DNA of 64,000 nucleotides from Citrobacter sedlakii NBRC 105722 (GTDB lineage Bacteria; Pseudomonadota; Gammaproteobacteria; Enterobacterales; Enterobacteriaceae): NCBI RefSeq assembly GCF_000759835.1, contig NZ_BBNB01000009.1, positions 62,001 to 126,000 of the forward strand, read 5' to 3'. Shown piece by piece: positions 18,538 to 30,522 of this stretch (position 1 is its first letter; each line of letters starts with the position of its first letter). The notes under the pieces were generated by a model. It saw only the letters and a program-made list of their open reading frames with translations, ran no database searches and was not told where the DNA came from. The position numbers and the translations under genes were made by a program.

Positions 18538-20352
18538 TTATAAAATGAACGACAGTTGACGTGAGCTTCCAGGTTCGCGAATAACGACCTGGTCTGTGTT
18601 TATTTCCAGTTGCGGAACAGCCGCATCGCTTTTCTGCTGAGCCGACACTGCGCAGCACAGCCAGGTTTCTCCCGGGGTAATTGTTGTTAACAGCAGGGGG
18701 ATGGACGCGCACTCTGCGAACATAATGCTGCTGTTCGGCGGCGTGACGACGCTGTCCGGTTGACGACGGATCGCTGGCGACAGATCGACAATCGCGCTGC
18801 TGCCGTTGCTGGCGTTGATTTCGCAGCCGCGTTCGTTTACCCGATGATCCGCTTTCATCACCGCAAATCCACCTTCCGCCGTCTGTAAGGTACGGGCGCT
18901 GTGGATACGGTGCAGGCGAATATGCCATTCACCAAACGGCGCCAGCCAGGTGTCGATAATGACGTCATGCCACGGCGACCAGCGCGAAAAGATGACGTTT
19001 TCACGTACGCTGACCGCGTCGCAACCCCGTCGACCGCGATAATAGTTGTCGCCGTCCGCCAGCAGCAGCATGGAGTCGCACGCCGCGTGTTTCAGGCCAT
19101 AGCGTCCGCGTTCGAGGGTGAAACCAAAGCGGCTGGAGTAAGCAAATTTGGTGTATTTGGCTTCGGTGTTGACGTAGTTGTTCAACTCAAGTTGGCCGGA
19201 GGTCAACAGGGTGACATGTTGCGAACGCTCGCTGTGCTGCAAAATTTGCCCGGCGTGCGGGACGGTCCGCGTTTCGCTAAGCGCAGGAAGCGGCAGTTCC
19301 TCCGCTTGCCAGAAAGGATGCGTTGACGGCAGGGCGAGGATTAAAAATACCTTCAGCGCCCAGTAAGGGGAACCGGGCGAGTTGTAGTCCTCGCACATGA
19401 CCAGATTCGGGTAGGCAAAACCCAGCGTCAGGATACCCTCACGATCGAAAATCGACTGCTGTTGCCACCAGCGCAGATGGCGCAGAATGATCCCTTTCAC
19501 CACACCCGGAGAGAACACGTCGAGCCCGGCAAACGCCACTGCGCTCCAGAACGCCACCATTGCAAAGCGGTAGGTCAGGCTGCGCCCGAATGGCACCGAC
19601 GCGCCGTCCGCCGCCGACATGTAGATAAAATCCTGCGCAAACAGCCGCGACCGTTCGCGCAGCGTCGCGGCACGTTCAACGTCATCCGGACTGAGGGTGG
19701 CGTATAGCAGGCCGTAAAAATGGAAGGCCATTGAGATGTAATAATCTTTCGGCCGCCCGGGACCGTCGGAATACCAGCCGTCGCCGAGGTAATAGGCTTC
19801 CATCATGGCAAAACGGCGATCAATCGCAGCCTGATCGAACGGTAAACCGGCGCGCTTGAACCCGAGCTGCACGATGATGGCAAAGTAGTTCCAGTTACTG
19901 TCGGGCATTTGCGCGTCAGTGATTTGATTCAGCCAGCGATGAAGATTTTCCCGTTCGTCAACGCTGAACGCATCAGTCAACCGCGTCTGCAATAGCGCAA
20001 GACCCAAACCGTAAGCGGCCATTTCAACCAGGCGCTGATCGTAAGGGCCTGTATCGCCCCAGTACTGAGAGCTATGCGGATCGGTGCCCAGCTTAATCGC
20101 CTGAATATACTTCTCTGCGAACGACACTTCCGCGCCGCCCGCCAGCAACGGAAACAGCCCCCACAGCGCGCGGGAAAGCCCCTCCATGCAGGCGATATCC
20201 ACGCTGTAATGCGCGCAGGTATTGCCCAGCGAAAACTGCGCCTTCCCCGCCGGAAACTGCTTGTCCAGCGCACGTAAGATGTCATTAACGGCGCGCGTTA
20301 CGTCTTCGCGTGATGACAAAGGATTTGATGTTTCTTCAGCAGCCGTCCACAT
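18538..20352 (-). CDS. DUF2264 protein, first gene of the uronate oligosaccharide operon
   Basis: A 604-residue protein matching DUF2264 over its full length. It lacks a signal peptide and has many Trp/Tyr/His residues, as in alpha-toroid sugar-acting proteins. GGAGG lies before the ATG. It is 32 bases upstream of the MFS gene and is the promoter-proximal gene of the operon. Being linked to a permease and a GH88 hydrolase suggests an intracellular step on uronic-acid saccharides (a glycosidase or lyase), but no catalytic residue can be named with confidence. The family assignment is good; the function is inference. Confidence 0.8.
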   Translation of the reverse strand: MWTAAEETSNPLSSREDVTRAVNDILRALDKQFPAGKAQFSLGNTCAHYSVDIACMEGLSRALWGLFPLLAGGAEVSFAEKYIQAIKLGTDPHSSQYWGDTGPYDQRLVEMAAYGLGLALLQTRLTDAFSVDERENLHRWLNQITDAQMPDSNWNYFAIIVQLGFKRAGLPFDQAAIDRRFAMMEAYYLGDGWYSDGPGRPKDYYISMAFHFYGLLYATLSPDDVERAATLRERSRLFAQDFIYMSAADGASVPFGRSLTYRFAMVAFWSAVAFAGLDVFSPGVVKGIILRHLRWWQQQSIFDREGILTLGFAYPNLVMCEDYNSPGSPYWALKVFLILALPSTHPFWQAEELPLPALSETRTVPHAGQILQHSERSQHVTLLTSGQLELNNYVNTEAKYTKFAYSSRFGFTLERGRYGLKHAACDSMLLLADGDNYYRGRRGCDAVSVRENVIFSRWSPWHDVIIDTWLAPFGEWHIRLHRIHSARTLQTAEGGFAVMKADHRVNERGCEINASNGSSAIVDLSPAIRRQPDSVVTPPNSSIMFAECASIPLLLTTITPGETWLCCAVSAQQKSDAAVPQLEINTDQVVIREPGSSRQLSFIL

Positions 20353-20407
20353 AGCCTGTCCTCCAGATTAAGTGGACAAATCATAGTGAATCGCTGATAA
20401 GCGGAAA

Positions 20408-20423
20408 TGTTATCTCAGTCACA
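20408..20423. promoter_or_regulatory. Predicted CRP-cAMP binding site
   Basis: TGTTA-N6-TCACA, with AAA before the first half-site, differs from the CRP consensus TGTGA-N6-TCACA at one position. It lies in the 164-base gap between the DUF2264 operon and the divergent AraC gene. Catabolite control of a sugar operon is expected. Confidence 0.65.
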
Positions 20424-20516
20424 CCGTTATCACCGAAGTAAAACAGTGATTGAGAAAATTTAAAAATAGGGTTTATAAACAAATCCAGGACGATCAAAAT
20501 TTAAATCTGTTGCACT

Positions 20517-21368
20517 ATGAACGCACCGCTTAATGAAGAACGCCTGGAGTTGATCACCCTGAACGATGCCATTGCCTCGTTCAGTCGCCTGTTTGCCAAT
20601 ACAGTGCGGTATCACCACTGGCATCAGTGTCTTGAGGTGTTGTACGTAGAGGAAGGATTTGGCGTGGTGATTGTCGATCACAAGCAATACACCATGCGTC
20701 CAGGGAGGATGTTCTTTTTCCCGCCCTTTACGCTGCATAAAATTATGGTTGATGAACGGGCCCGGGATGGCTACCGGCGCACCATTATCCATCTCGATCA
20801 CCATGCGGTGCTGAAGGCGTTACGCGACTTTCCGCATAACCATCAGCGTCTGCAAAACCTGAGTCTGCGCGGCGGCGAAGCCTGGGTGACCGACGCGGCG
20901 GATATTCATCCGCACGTCGATTTTCTTTTCAGTCGCTACGAAAAAATGGCCGTCCGCAAGCCGCTCAATACGGAACAGGTCTCTTGCCTGTTGCTCAGTT
21001 TATTAAGCCTGTTACCCGAGGATAACGTCAATTTGACAGCGACAGACAGCGGAATCGCCAGCCAGGTGATGTTTTGGCTTGATGAAAATTACCGGCACAA
21101 ATTCCGGCTCGATGCGCTGGCGGCAGAGGTGGGGAAATCGAAAAGCTACGTCTCGCGCCGCTTTCATTATGAGACGGGCGAAAGCATTCTCGACTATCTC
21201 AATACATTACGGTTACGAAAAGCGTGCGAGGCGCTGCTACACAGCAACGCCAGCGTGCGTGATATCGCCCGACAGGTGGGCTTTTCGGACGTGACCTACT
21301 TCATCAGCGCGTTTGGCAAGGGAATTGGCGAGACGCCGTTGCAGTACCGGAAAAAACACGCCACCTGA
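20517..21368 (+). CDS. AraC-family regulator with N-terminal cupin
   Basis: A 283-residue regulator. The N-terminal half (about 30-130) is a cupin sensor (HHWHQCLEVLYVEEGFGVVI) like those of RhaS and MelR relatives, and residues about 185-283 hold two HTH motifs (KSYVSRRFHYETGES; VRDIARQVGFSDVTYF). It is divergent from the DUF2264-MFS-GH88 operon and is the obvious candidate activator, with the transported sugar or its product as ligand. The start has only a weak ribosome-binding site. Confidence 0.88.
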   Translation: MNAPLNEERLELITLNDAIASFSRLFANTVRYHHWHQCLEVLYVEEGFGVVIVDHKQYTMRPGRMFFFPPFTLHKIMVDERARDGYRRTIIHLDHHAVLKALRDFPHNHQRLQNLSLRGGEAWVTDAADIHPHVDFLFSRYEKMAVRKPLNTEQVSCLLLSLLSLLPEDNVNLTATDSGIASQVMFWLDENYRHKFRLDALAAEVGKSKSYVSRRFHYETGESILDYLNTLRLRKACEALLHSNASVRDIARQVGFSDVTYFISAFGKGIGETPLQYRKKHAT

Positions 21369-21370
21369 TG

Positions 21371-21421
21371 TTACCGCCGTCATCCGGTACTCTTAGCTTT
21401 ACCGGATGGCGGCGGCGTAAC
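21371..21421. repeat. REP-like palindrome
   Basis: Long imperfect inverted repeat (TTACCGCC..ATCCGGTA / TACCGGAT..GGCGGCGTAA) between the convergent AraC gene and parE. It marks the right edge of the inserted block. Confidence 0.7.
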
Positions 21422-21444
21422 GGGCTTTGCGCAAAAGCGAACAA

Positions 21445-23364
<1,920 letters not shown>

Positions 23365-23946
23365 TCAGCAACTGTGCAGTCCAAGGAAATCGACAATCTG
23401 GTTGAAATAATCTTCGAAGCCCGTGAATGCGTGGTTTCCACCTTCGATTACAGTCTGGCGGCAGGACGCGTAGTACGCCACTGCCTGGCGGTAATCCAGC
23501 ACTTCATCCCCCGTCTGTTGCAGCAGCCAGATAAGGTCTGGCGCTTCCAGCGGGTCAATCTGCATGACTTTAAGATCGTAAATATGACGAGACTCTAGCA
23601 CATATTGCTGCCCCGTGTAGGGGTTCTCGTTCTGGCCGAGGTAGTCGGTCAGCAGTTCGAAAGGCCGCACCGCCGGGTTGACCACGACAGCGGGCAGCAT
23701 AAAGCATTGCGACAGCCAGGTCGCGTAGTAGCCGCCCAAAGAAGACCCGACGACACCCAGCGGTTCCCCACCGTGCTCCAGCACGATCGACTCCAGCATT
23801 TCTGCGGCATCGGCCGGGTATGGCGGCAGTTGCGGCACAATCATCTCAATGTCAGGATGCTGTGCGCACAGCCAGTCTTTGAGCAGACAGGCTTTCGCCG
23901 AGCGAGGCGAACTGTTGAAGCCGTGAAGATAAAGAAGCGTAGACAT
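23365..23946 (-). CDS. yqiA: YqiA, acyl-CoA esterase / alpha-beta hydrolase
   Basis: A 193-residue alpha/beta hydrolase. The start ([14 protein letters not shown]) holds the oxyanion region, the nucleophile serine is in GSSLGGYYA (near residue 70), and a His near the C-terminus (GGNHAF) completes the triad. E. coli YqiA hydrolyses palmitoyl-CoA and p-nitrophenyl esters. Its ATG overlaps the cpdA stop by one base, indicating translational coupling. Confidence 0.93.
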   Translation of the reverse strand: MSTLLYLHGFNSSPRSAKACLLKDWLCAQHPDIEMIVPQLPPYPADAAEMLESIVLEHGGEPLGVVGSSLGGYYATWLSQCFMLPAVVVNPAVRPFELLTDYLGQNENPYTGQQYVLESRHIYDLKVMQIDPLEAPDLIWLLQQTGDEVLDYRQAVAYYASCRQTVIEGGNHAFTGFEDYFNQIVDFLGLHSC

Positions 23947-24773
23947 CAGTAGCCTTCTGACGCGGTGTCGGGGCGAAACTCAGTCCCCTCTAAACGACAG
24001 ACGTCCGTATGTAGCGAACCGTCAGCAAACAGCTCCAGTGTACGCCAGCCAGGACCAATCGTGTCGAGGGTAAAGTTAGCGCAGTGCGGTTTGAACTGGA
24101 CGCAGGTTGATGGCGTCGCCAGCAGGCGGCGGCCATTCCAGTCGAGATCCAGCTCCTGATGGATGTGTCCGCAAAGCAGATATTTCACGCGCGGGAAGTT
24201 CACCAGCACGCTGTCCAGCTCCGCGGCGTTGCGCAGACTGTGCTGATCCAGCCAGCTGCAGCCCGCAGGCAGCGGATGATGGTGCAGAAGCAGCAACGTA
24301 TGACGTTCCGGCGCTTCCGCCAGCTTTTGCTCAAGCCACTCCAGCTGGAATTCGCTCAGTTCGCCGTGGGGTACGCCAAACACCTGGCTGTCGAGCAGCA
24401 GGATCTGCCAGTGTTCGCCAATCATCACGCGCTTGGCTGGCGAGATCCCCGCCTCCTGCAACGCGCTGTACATGGCTGGCTGAAAGTCATGGTTGCCTGG
24501 CAACCAGACGCAAGGCGCGCGAAAGCTGGCTATGCCTTCAGCAAAATGCTGATAGGCCGCCGCGCTTTGATCCTGCGCTAAATCCCCTGTCGCCACGATC
24601 AGATCGTATTCCTGCCCCTCGGCATGAATCGCTTTCAGCACGGCCTGGTAACTTTCCCAGGTGTTCACGCCTAACAGCGTTTCGTGCTTTTCGGCAAACA
24701 GGTGAGTATCGGTAATTTGTAAGATCCTGACCCTGGCCTCACCAGCCAGAGGAAGGTTTAACAGGCTTTCCAA
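23946..24773 (-). CDS. cpdA: CpdA, 3',5'-cyclic AMP phosphodiesterase
   Basis: A 275-residue metallophosphoesterase that degrades cAMP and so tunes CRP activity. The metal-binding motifs are visible in order: ITDTHLF, GDLAQD, GNHDF and the C-terminal GHIHQE. It lies between yqiB and yqiA in the parE operon. Confidence 0.96.
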   Translation of the reverse strand: MESLLNLPLAGEARVRILQITDTHLFAEKHETLLGVNTWESYQAVLKAIHAEGQEYDLIVATGDLAQDQSAAAYQHFAEGIASFRAPCVWLPGNHDFQPAMYSALQEAGISPAKRVMIGEHWQILLLDSQVFGVPHGELSEFQLEWLEQKLAEAPERHTLLLLHHHPLPAGCSWLDQHSLRNAAELDSVLVNFPRVKYLLCGHIHQELDLDWNGRRLLATPSTCVQFKPHCANFTLDTIGPGWRTLELFADGSLHTDVCRLEGTEFRPDTASEGY

Positions 24774-24797
24774 ATGGTGTCCTTAGGTTTCACGACG

Positions 24798-25220
24798 CTA
24801 GTAAACCGGAATCGCCATCGCTCCATGTGCTAAACAGTATCGCAGCCAGTCGGCTAAAAACTGATTAATTTGATGCTTTTCGTCGCGTTGGTGCAACTTT
24901 TTATTGGGATAATCATACCGCGCTTTGAAGCGAAAGATCTGCTGACTTGAACACACTTCAGCCACCATCGCGTCATGATAGAGGCGGACCGTCAGCGACG
25001 GCAGGCTCCAGTAGGTGATTGCCGGCGCCGTCTGCTCGATCGTAACAAGCGTAGTGTATCGGGTCGATTCAACAACCGTTAGCCGATATTGTGCGTTGCC
25101 CACCTGATAGCTTACTGTTTCGCCAGGCGCGTCATTGCGCGGCAGCAGTCGGCGTAGCTGTGAGAAATTGGTTTCGCACAGACGCATCATTTCAGGAAAG
25201 TCAGGTGTATAGCGCTTCAT
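24798..25220 (-). CDS. yqiB: YqiB, DUF1249 protein
   Basis: A 140-residue cytoplasmic protein of unknown function (DUF1249), nearly identical to E. coli YqiB. The start at 25220 ([10 protein letters not shown]) gives the E. coli length and forms an ATGA overlap with the nudF stop; a GTG three codons upstream is less likely. The position next to nudF and cpdA is conserved. Confidence 0.92.
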   Translation of the reverse strand: MKRYTPDFPEMMRLCETNFSQLRRLLPRNDAPGETVSYQVGNAQYRLTVVESTRYTTLVTIEQTAPAITYWSLPSLTVRLYHDAMVAEVCSSQQIFRFKARYDYPNKKLHQRDEKHQINQFLADWLRYCLAHGAMAIPVY

Positions 25221-25849
25221 TTTTTCCACTCGTGTATTAACTCTTTATAGTGCAACTGCAACCATTGCAGGGCAATGACGGAAGCCGCGTTATCAATTTT
25301 CCCCTCTTCAACCCATTGATAAGCCTGCTCCCGGCTTACCACATGAACCCGAATATCTTCGTTTTCATCAGCCAGACCGTGAATCCCGTTCGCGGTCGTG
25401 GCGTCCACTTCACCCACCATAATTGACGAGCGCTCGCTGGTGCCCCCCGGACTTGCCAGATAACTGAGCACCGGTTTCGTCCGTTTCACCACGATGCCGG
25501 CTTCTTCCATCGCCTCACGGCGCGCGACGTCGTCGACGGTCTCGCCGTCTTCAATCATGCCGGCCACCAGTTCCAGTAACCACGGCGTGTCGCTGGTGTC
25601 ATAGGCCGCAATTCGGACCTGCTCGACAAGCACCACTTCGTCCCGCTCAGGGTCAAAGGGTAGCAAGACTGCGGCGTGACCGCGCTCAAATATTTCGCGC
25701 CGCACCTCCTGGCTCATTTCACCGTTGAACAAGCGGTGGCGGAAGCGGTAAAGATCCATCGAAAAAAAACCGCGATATAGCGTTTCTCGTGCAATAATTT
25801 CTACATCGTTTTTGGTGAAAGTTACGGGCGAGTTGCCTGATTTACGCAT
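25217..25849 (-). CDS. nudF: NudF, ADP-ribose pyrophosphatase
   Basis: A 210-residue Nudix hydrolase splitting ADP-ribose into AMP and ribose-5-phosphate. The Nudix box starts at GMIEDGE and continues REAMEEAG (near residues 97-119). The start at 25849 ([11 protein letters not shown]) follows AGGACGG and gives almost the E. coli length; 14 further codons upstream are open but have no similarity. First gene of the nudF-yqiB-cpdA-yqiA-parE run. Confidence 0.95.
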   Translation of the reverse strand: MRKSGNSPVTFTKNDVEIIARETLYRGFFSMDLYRFRHRLFNGEMSQEVRREIFERGHAAVLLPFDPERDEVVLVEQVRIAAYDTSDTPWLLELVAGMIEDGETVDDVARREAMEEAGIVVKRTKPVLSYLASPGGTSERSSIMVGEVDATTANGIHGLADENEDIRVHVVSREQAYQWVEEGKIDNAASVIALQWLQLHYKELIHEWKK

Positions 25850-25948
25850 TGTGCCGTCCTGTACCAATAGTGATTTAAATGTGAATTTCAAGGGCGTTTG
25901 ACTGCTGTTTTAGCGACCTTGTGGTAAATTGGTGCAAATTAACGCCTG

Positions 25949-25967
25949 ATGGCACATAACGCCAACT
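25949..25967. promoter_or_regulatory. Predicted marbox of tolC (MarA/SoxS/Rob site)
   Basis: ATGGCACATAACGCCAACT fits the MarA/SoxS/Rob consensus at 18 of 19 positions. It lies about 100 bases before tolC and just upstream of a TAGAAT -10 element (25989-25994), the place expected for a class II activator. E. coli tolC is a known mar-sox-rob target. Confidence 0.7.
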
Positions 25968-26055
25968 TTTTGCAGTGGCGGATTCTGCTAGAATCGGCAA
26001 TTATTTTTCTAAAATTTGATCAGCGCTAAATACTGCTTCACAACAAGGAATGCAA

Positions 26056-27525
26056 ATGAAGAAATTGCTCCCCATCCTTATCGGCCTGAGCCTGTCGGGG
26101 TTCAGCACACTGAGCCAGGCAGAGAACCTGATGCAAGTTTATCAGCAAGCACGCCTGAGCAACCCGGAACTGCGTAAATCCGCCGCCGATCGCGATGCTG
26201 CATTCGAAAAAATCAACGAAGCACGTAGTCCTTTACTGCCTCAACTGGGTCTGGGTGCCGATTACACCTACAGCAACGGCTACCGTGACGCGAACGGCGT
26301 GAACTCTAACGCCACCAGCGCTTCTCTGCAATTAACGCAGACCCTTTTCGATATGTCGAAATGGCGCGCGCTGACCCTGCAGGAAAAATCAGCGGGCATT
26401 CAGGACGTCACCTTTCAGACGGACCAGCAAACGCTGATCCTAAACACCGCCAGTGCCTACTTTAAAGTGTTGAACGCCATTGACGTTCTCTCTTACACCC
26501 AGGCGCAGAAACAGGCGATTTATCGTCAGTTGGATCAAACCACTCAACGTTTCAACGTGGGTCTGGTGGCCATTACCGACGTGCAGAACGCCCGTTCACA
26601 GTACGATACCGTACTGGCGAACGAAGTGACCGCGCGTAACGATCTCGACAATGCTGTCGAAGAACTGCGTCAGGTTACCGGCAACTACTACCCGGAGCTG
26701 GCGTCGCTGAACGTCGACAGCTTTAAAACCGACAAGCCGCAGCCGGTAAACGCCCTGCTGAAAGAAGCGGAAAACCGCAACCTGACGCTGTTGCAGGCGC
26801 GTCTGAGCCAGGATCTGGCGCGCGAGCAAATTCGCCAGGCGCAGGACGGCCATCTGCCGACACTGGATTTAACCGCCTCGACCGGCGTTTCCGACACCTC
26901 ATACAGCGGTTCCAAAACCCGTGGCGCTGCCGGTTCGCAATATGACGACAGCAATATGGGCCAAAACAAAGTGGGCCTGAGCTTCTCTCTGCCGATCTAT
27001 CAGGGCGGTATGGTGAACTCGCAGGTGAAACAGGCGCAGTACAACTTTGTCGGCGCGAGCGAACAGCTGGAAAGCGCGCACCGCAGCGTGGTACAGACCG
27101 TACGTTCGTCTTTCAATAACATTAATGCTTCCATCAGCAGTATTAACGCCTACAAACAGGCGGTTGTTTCTGCGCAAAGCTCATTAGACGCGATGGAAGC
27201 AGGTTACTCTGTGGGTACACGTACGATTGTTGACGTGCTGGATGCGACCACCACGCTGTATAACGCCAAGCAGCAATTGGCGAATGCGCGTTATAACTAC
27301 CTGATCAACCAGCTCAATATCAAATCCGCACTGGGTACGCTGAACGAGCAGGATCTGGTGGCGCTGAACAACACGTTGGGCAAACCGATTCCGACCAGCC
27401 CGGACAGCGTAGCGCCGGAAACCCCGCAGCAGGACGCCGCCGTGGATAACTTTAACGGTAACGCCACTGCCGTACAGCCAGCGTCAGCCCGGACGACCTC
27501 CGGCAGTAACCCGTTCCGCAATTAA
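26056..27525 (+). CDS. tolC: TolC, outer-membrane channel of efflux and type I secretion
   Basis: A 489-residue outer-membrane protein with a 22-residue signal peptide (ending LSQA/ENL), two repeated outer-membrane-factor domains (about 25-220 and 235-440) of long alpha-helical coils and beta strands, and a disordered tail ending NPFRN. It is the exit duct for AcrAB and other pumps and for type I exporters. The ATG at 26056 has AAGGA at 7 bases; the in-frame ATG at 26050 is too close to it. Confidence 0.97.
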   Translation: MKKLLPILIGLSLSGFSTLSQAENLMQVYQQARLSNPELRKSAADRDAAFEKINEARSPLLPQLGLGADYTYSNGYRDANGVNSNATSASLQLTQTLFDMSKWRALTLQEKSAGIQDVTFQTDQQTLILNTASAYFKVLNAIDVLSYTQAQKQAIYRQLDQTTQRFNVGLVAITDVQNARSQYDTVLANEVTARNDLDNAVEELRQVTGNYYPELASLNVDSFKTDKPQPVNALLKEAENRNLTLLQARLSQDLAREQIRQAQDGHLPTLDLTASTGVSDTSYSGSKTRGAAGSQYDDSNMGQNKVGLSFSLPIYQGGMVNSQVKQAQYNFVGASEQLESAHRSVVQTVRSSFNNINASISSINAYKQAVVSAQSSLDAMEAGYSVGTRTIVDVLDATTTLYNAKQQLANARYNYLINQLNIKSALGTLNEQDLVALNNTLGKPIPTSPDSVAPETPQQDAAVDNFNGNATAVQPASARTTSGSNPFRN

Positions 27526-27537
27526 GACGGCCTTTCG

Positions 27538-27571
27538 CTTATCGGGCCTACCGCTACGTAGGCCCGATAAG
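27538..27571. repeat. REP-like hairpin after tolC
   Basis: CTTATCGGGCCTAC and GTAGGCCCGATAAG form a 14-bp perfect stem 12 bases past the tolC stop. It may protect the tolC 3' end; the rest of the gap to ygiB shows nothing else clear. Confidence 0.75.
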
Positions 27572-27723
27572 GCGCAGCCGCCGATCGGCACAAAATCGCT
27601 GCTGAACGTAAGACAACGTAAAGATCCCACGATTCAGCCGCATTCCTGCCCCTTCTCGCTTCATTTTCAACCACTCATCCTCTATCCTGAGCAGTAATTA
27701 CCACTGGGTCCTGGAAGACGACA

Positions 27724-28395
27724 ATGAAACGGACAAAATCCATCAAACACGCTGCGTTCCGCAAAAGCTGGAGCGCGCGTCACCTGACGCCTGTGGCGTT
27801 AGCCGTTACCGCTGTGTTTATGCTGGCGGGATGTGAAAAGAGCGACGAAACCGTATCGCTGTATCAGAATGCGGATGACTGCTCGGCAGCCAATCCGGGT
27901 AAAAGCGCGGAGTGTACTGCAACCTACAACAACGCGCTGAAAGAAGCCGAACGTACCGCGCCGAAATACGCGTCCCGCGAAGACTGCGTGGCCGAATTTG
28001 GCGAAGGCCAGTGCCAGCAGGCGCCAGCCCAGGCCGGTATGGCCCCTGAAGGACAGGCGCAAGCGCAGCAGTCCAGCGGCAGCTTCTGGATGCCGTTAAT
28101 GGCGGGTTACATGATGGGTCGGATGATGGGCGGCGGCGCAGGTTTCGCGCAACAGCCGCTGTTCAGCTCGAAAAACCCGGCCAGCCCGGCATACGGTAAA
28201 TATACCGACGCAAGCGGCAAAAACTATGGCGCCGCCACGCCAGGTCGCAGCATGACGGTGCCAAAAACCGCCATGGCGCCGAAGCCTGCCACCACTTCGA
28301 CCGTCACGCGCGGCGGCTTTGGTGAATCTGTCGCCAAACAGAACACCATGCAGCGTAGCGCCAGCGGCACCTCCACGCGTTCAATGGGTGGCTGA
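27724..28395 (+). CDS. ygiB: YgiB, DUF1190 lipoprotein-like protein
   Basis: A 223-residue protein close to E. coli YgiB. A charged n-region of about 20 residues precedes a hydrophobic segment ending LAGC (C37), so it is probably a lipoprotein. The middle is Gln/Ala-rich with a Gly/Met patch ([13 protein letters not shown]). DUF1190 function is unknown. It is cotranscribed with ygiC (5-base gap) and sits downstream of tolC. Confidence 0.9.
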   Translation: MKRTKSIKHAAFRKSWSARHLTPVALAVTAVFMLAGCEKSDETVSLYQNADDCSAANPGKSAECTATYNNALKEAERTAPKYASREDCVAEFGEGQCQQAPAQAGMAPEGQAQAQQSSGSFWMPLMAGYMMGRMMGGGAGFAQQPLFSSKNPASPAYGKYTDASGKNYGAATPGRSMTVPKTAMAPKPATTSTVTRGGFGESVAKQNTMQRSASGTSTRSMGG

Positions 28396-28400
28396 TCCGC

Positions 28401-29561
28401 ATGGAAAGAGTCAGTATCACTGAGCGCCCGGACTGGCGCGATAAAGCCAACGAATATGGGTTCAATTTTCACACCATGTACGGTGAACCGTACTGGTGTG
28501 AAGAGGCATACTACAAGCTGACGCTGGCGCAGGTTGAAAAGCTGGAAGAGGTGACTGCCGAACTGCACCAGATGTGCCTGAAGGTGGTCGAAAAAGTGAT
28601 CGCCAGCGACGCGCTGATGACCAAATTCCGCATTCCCAAGCATACCTGGGGCTTCGTTCGTCAGTCCTGGCAAACGAGCCAGCCCTCGCTCTATTCACGC
28701 CTCGATCTGGCGTGGGACGGCACCGGCGAACCTAAGCTGCTGGAAAACAACGCCGATACGCCGACTTCGCTGTATGAAGCCGCATTTTTCCAGTGGATCT
28801 GGCTTGAAGATCAGCTCAACGCGGGTAACCTGCCGCAAGGTAGCGACCAGTTTAACAGTCTCCAGGAAAAACTTATCGCGCGTTTCGCCGAGCTGCGCGA
28901 GCAGTACGGTTTTCAGCTTCTGCATCTCACCTGTTGCCGGGACACCGTTGAGGATCGCGGAACCATTCAGTATCTGCAGGACTGCGCCGCAGAAGCGGAA
29001 ATCGCCACCGAATTCCTCTACATCGAAGATATCGGGCTGGGCGAGAAAGGCCAGTTTACGGACCTGCAGGATCAGGTGATCGCCAACCTGTTCAAGCTGT
29101 ATCCGTGGGAATTTATGCTGCGTGAGATGTTCTCTACCAAGCTGGAAGACGCAGGCGTTCGCTGGCTGGAGCCGGCCTGGAAGAGCATTATTTCCAACAA
29201 GGCGCTGCTGCCGCTGCTGTGGGAAATGTTTCCTGACCATCCGAATCTGCTGCCTGCGTACTTCGCAGAGGACGATCATCCGCAAATGGAAAAATTTGTC
29301 GTGAAGCCGATCTTCTCGCGTGAAGGCGCTAACGTCTCCATCATAGAGAACGGTAAAACGATCGAAGCGGTGGAAGGCCCTTACGGCGAAGAAGGCATGA
29401 TCGTGCAGCAGTTCCATCCGCTGCCGAAGTTTGGCGACAGCTATATGCTGATCGGTAGTTGGTTGATCAACGATCAGCCTGCCGGGATCGGCATACGTGA
29501 AGACCGCGCGCTGATCACTCAGGATCTGTCCCGCTTCTACCCGCATATCTTTGTCGAATGA
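28401..29561 (+). CDS. ygiC: YgiC, glutathionylspermidine-synthase-like ATP-grasp protein
   Basis: A 386-residue protein homologous to the synthetase half of Gsp (glutathionylspermidine synthetase), with the ATP-grasp core spanning about 90-386. It has no amidase domain. The E. coli and Salmonella homologue is predicted to ligate amine-containing peptides, but the substrate is unknown. It directly follows ygiB. Confidence 0.93.
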   Translation: MERVSITERPDWRDKANEYGFNFHTMYGEPYWCEEAYYKLTLAQVEKLEEVTAELHQMCLKVVEKVIASDALMTKFRIPKHTWGFVRQSWQTSQPSLYSRLDLAWDGTGEPKLLENNADTPTSLYEAAFFQWIWLEDQLNAGNLPQGSDQFNSLQEKLIARFAELREQYGFQLLHLTCCRDTVEDRGTIQYLQDCAAEAEIATEFLYIEDIGLGEKGQFTDLQDQVIANLFKLYPWEFMLREMFSTKLEDAGVRWLEPAWKSIISNKALLPLLWEMFPDHPNLLPAYFAEDDHPQMEKFVVKPIFSREGANVSIIENGKTIEAVEGPYGEEGMIVQQFHPLPKFGDSYMLIGSWLINDQPAGIGIREDRALITQDLSRFYPHIFVE

Positions 29562-29569
29562 TTAAGGGT

Positions 29570-29601
29570 GCCGGATGAGAGCGCAAAGCGCCTTATCCGG
29601 C
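29570..29601. repeat. REP palindrome overlapping the 3' end of ygiD
   Basis: GCCGGATGAG and CTTATCCGGC arms with a GCGCAAAGCGC loop, lying between the convergent ygiC and ygiD. The right arm contains the ygiD stop codon and final codons. Confidence 0.75.
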
Positions 29602-30390
29602 CTGACCCACCTGTACCGACAGCATACTCAGACTGCCCATTTCGATCCCCTCTACGGGAAGGGTCACTGGCTCTTTACCATCCCATGCGCCCAATACATA
29701 CAGTAACGGCAGGAAGTGATCCGGGGTTGGATTCGACAGCGGACCGCCTTCGTGGTCAAGATAGTTGACCAGCGGATGCCGTTCTGTCGGTCCCTGCCAG
29801 GTCAGATTCGCTTTAACAAAATCATTGAACGAGGTCGCCCACGGATAAGGCGCGTCGTCACCGTGCCAGCGGACAGTGCGCAAGTTATGCACCACATTAC
29901 CACTGGCTAGCAGCATAATTCCTTCGTCACGCAGCGCCGCCAGCTTACGTCCAGTCTCAAAATGCCAGGCCGCCGGTTTGGTGCTGTCGACGCTCAACTG
30001 CACCATGGGAATATCGGCATTCGGATACATTTTGATCAACACGCCCCACGAACCATGGTCAAAACCCCAGGCCTCTTTATCGAGCGTAACCGGCACCGGC
30101 GCCAGAAGCTCCACCAGCCGCTGTGCCAGTTCCGGCGAACCGGGAGCCGGATAATGCGTGTCGTACAGCGCCTGCGGAAAACCGCCAAAATCATGAATCG
30201 TCTTTGGCGCGTCCATTGCGGTCACGCCAGTACCGCGCGTGTACCAGTGAGCGGACACCACCACAATCGCTTTCGGACGCGGCAGACGCTCCCCCAGTTG
30301 CTGCCAGGCGCGGGTATACAGATTATCTTCCAGCACGTTCATGGGGCTGCCGTGCCCCAAAAACAAAGCTGGCATACGAATTGACGACAT
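29593..30390 (-). CDS. ygiD: YgiD, 4,5-DOPA extradiol dioxygenase
   Basis: A 265-residue ring-cleaving dioxygenase of the LigB type. Metal-binding histidines are in the N-terminal LGHGSP, in HYPAPG near 60, and in the central WGFDHGSWG segment. E. coli YgiD opens L-DOPA at the 4,5 bond to give betalamic acid. It is divergent from zupT. Its last four residues and stop (GQAG, TAA) are encoded inside a REP arm. Confidence 0.93.
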   Translation of the reverse strand: MSSIRMPALFLGHGSPMNVLEDNLYTRAWQQLGERLPRPKAIVVVSAHWYTRGTGVTAMDAPKTIHDFGGFPQALYDTHYPAPGSPELAQRLVELLAPVPVTLDKEAWGFDHGSWGVLIKMYPNADIPMVQLSVDSTKPAAWHFETGRKLAALRDEGIMLLASGNVVHNLRTVRWHGDDAPYPWATSFNDFVKANLTWQGPTERHPLVNYLDHEGGPLSNPTPDHFLPLLYVLGAWDGKEPVTLPVEGIEMGSLSMLSVQVGQAG

Positions 30391-30522
30391 GATGATATCC
30401 TTACTCAGGGAGTCATTTTATGAGTCTTACCATACGCTCTTTCGATATATGAAGAACTCAGATAACCATGATGATGATCATCAGTTATTTTGAAGGTCAG
30501 GTGAATTTTTAAGGAGTTATTG

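Noticed and set aside
17237-18928. MFS gene with a 563-residue reading frame
   Set aside because: The first 141 codons are the shadow of the DUF2264 gene; the true start at 18505 has a GAGGA site and the family's N-terminus.
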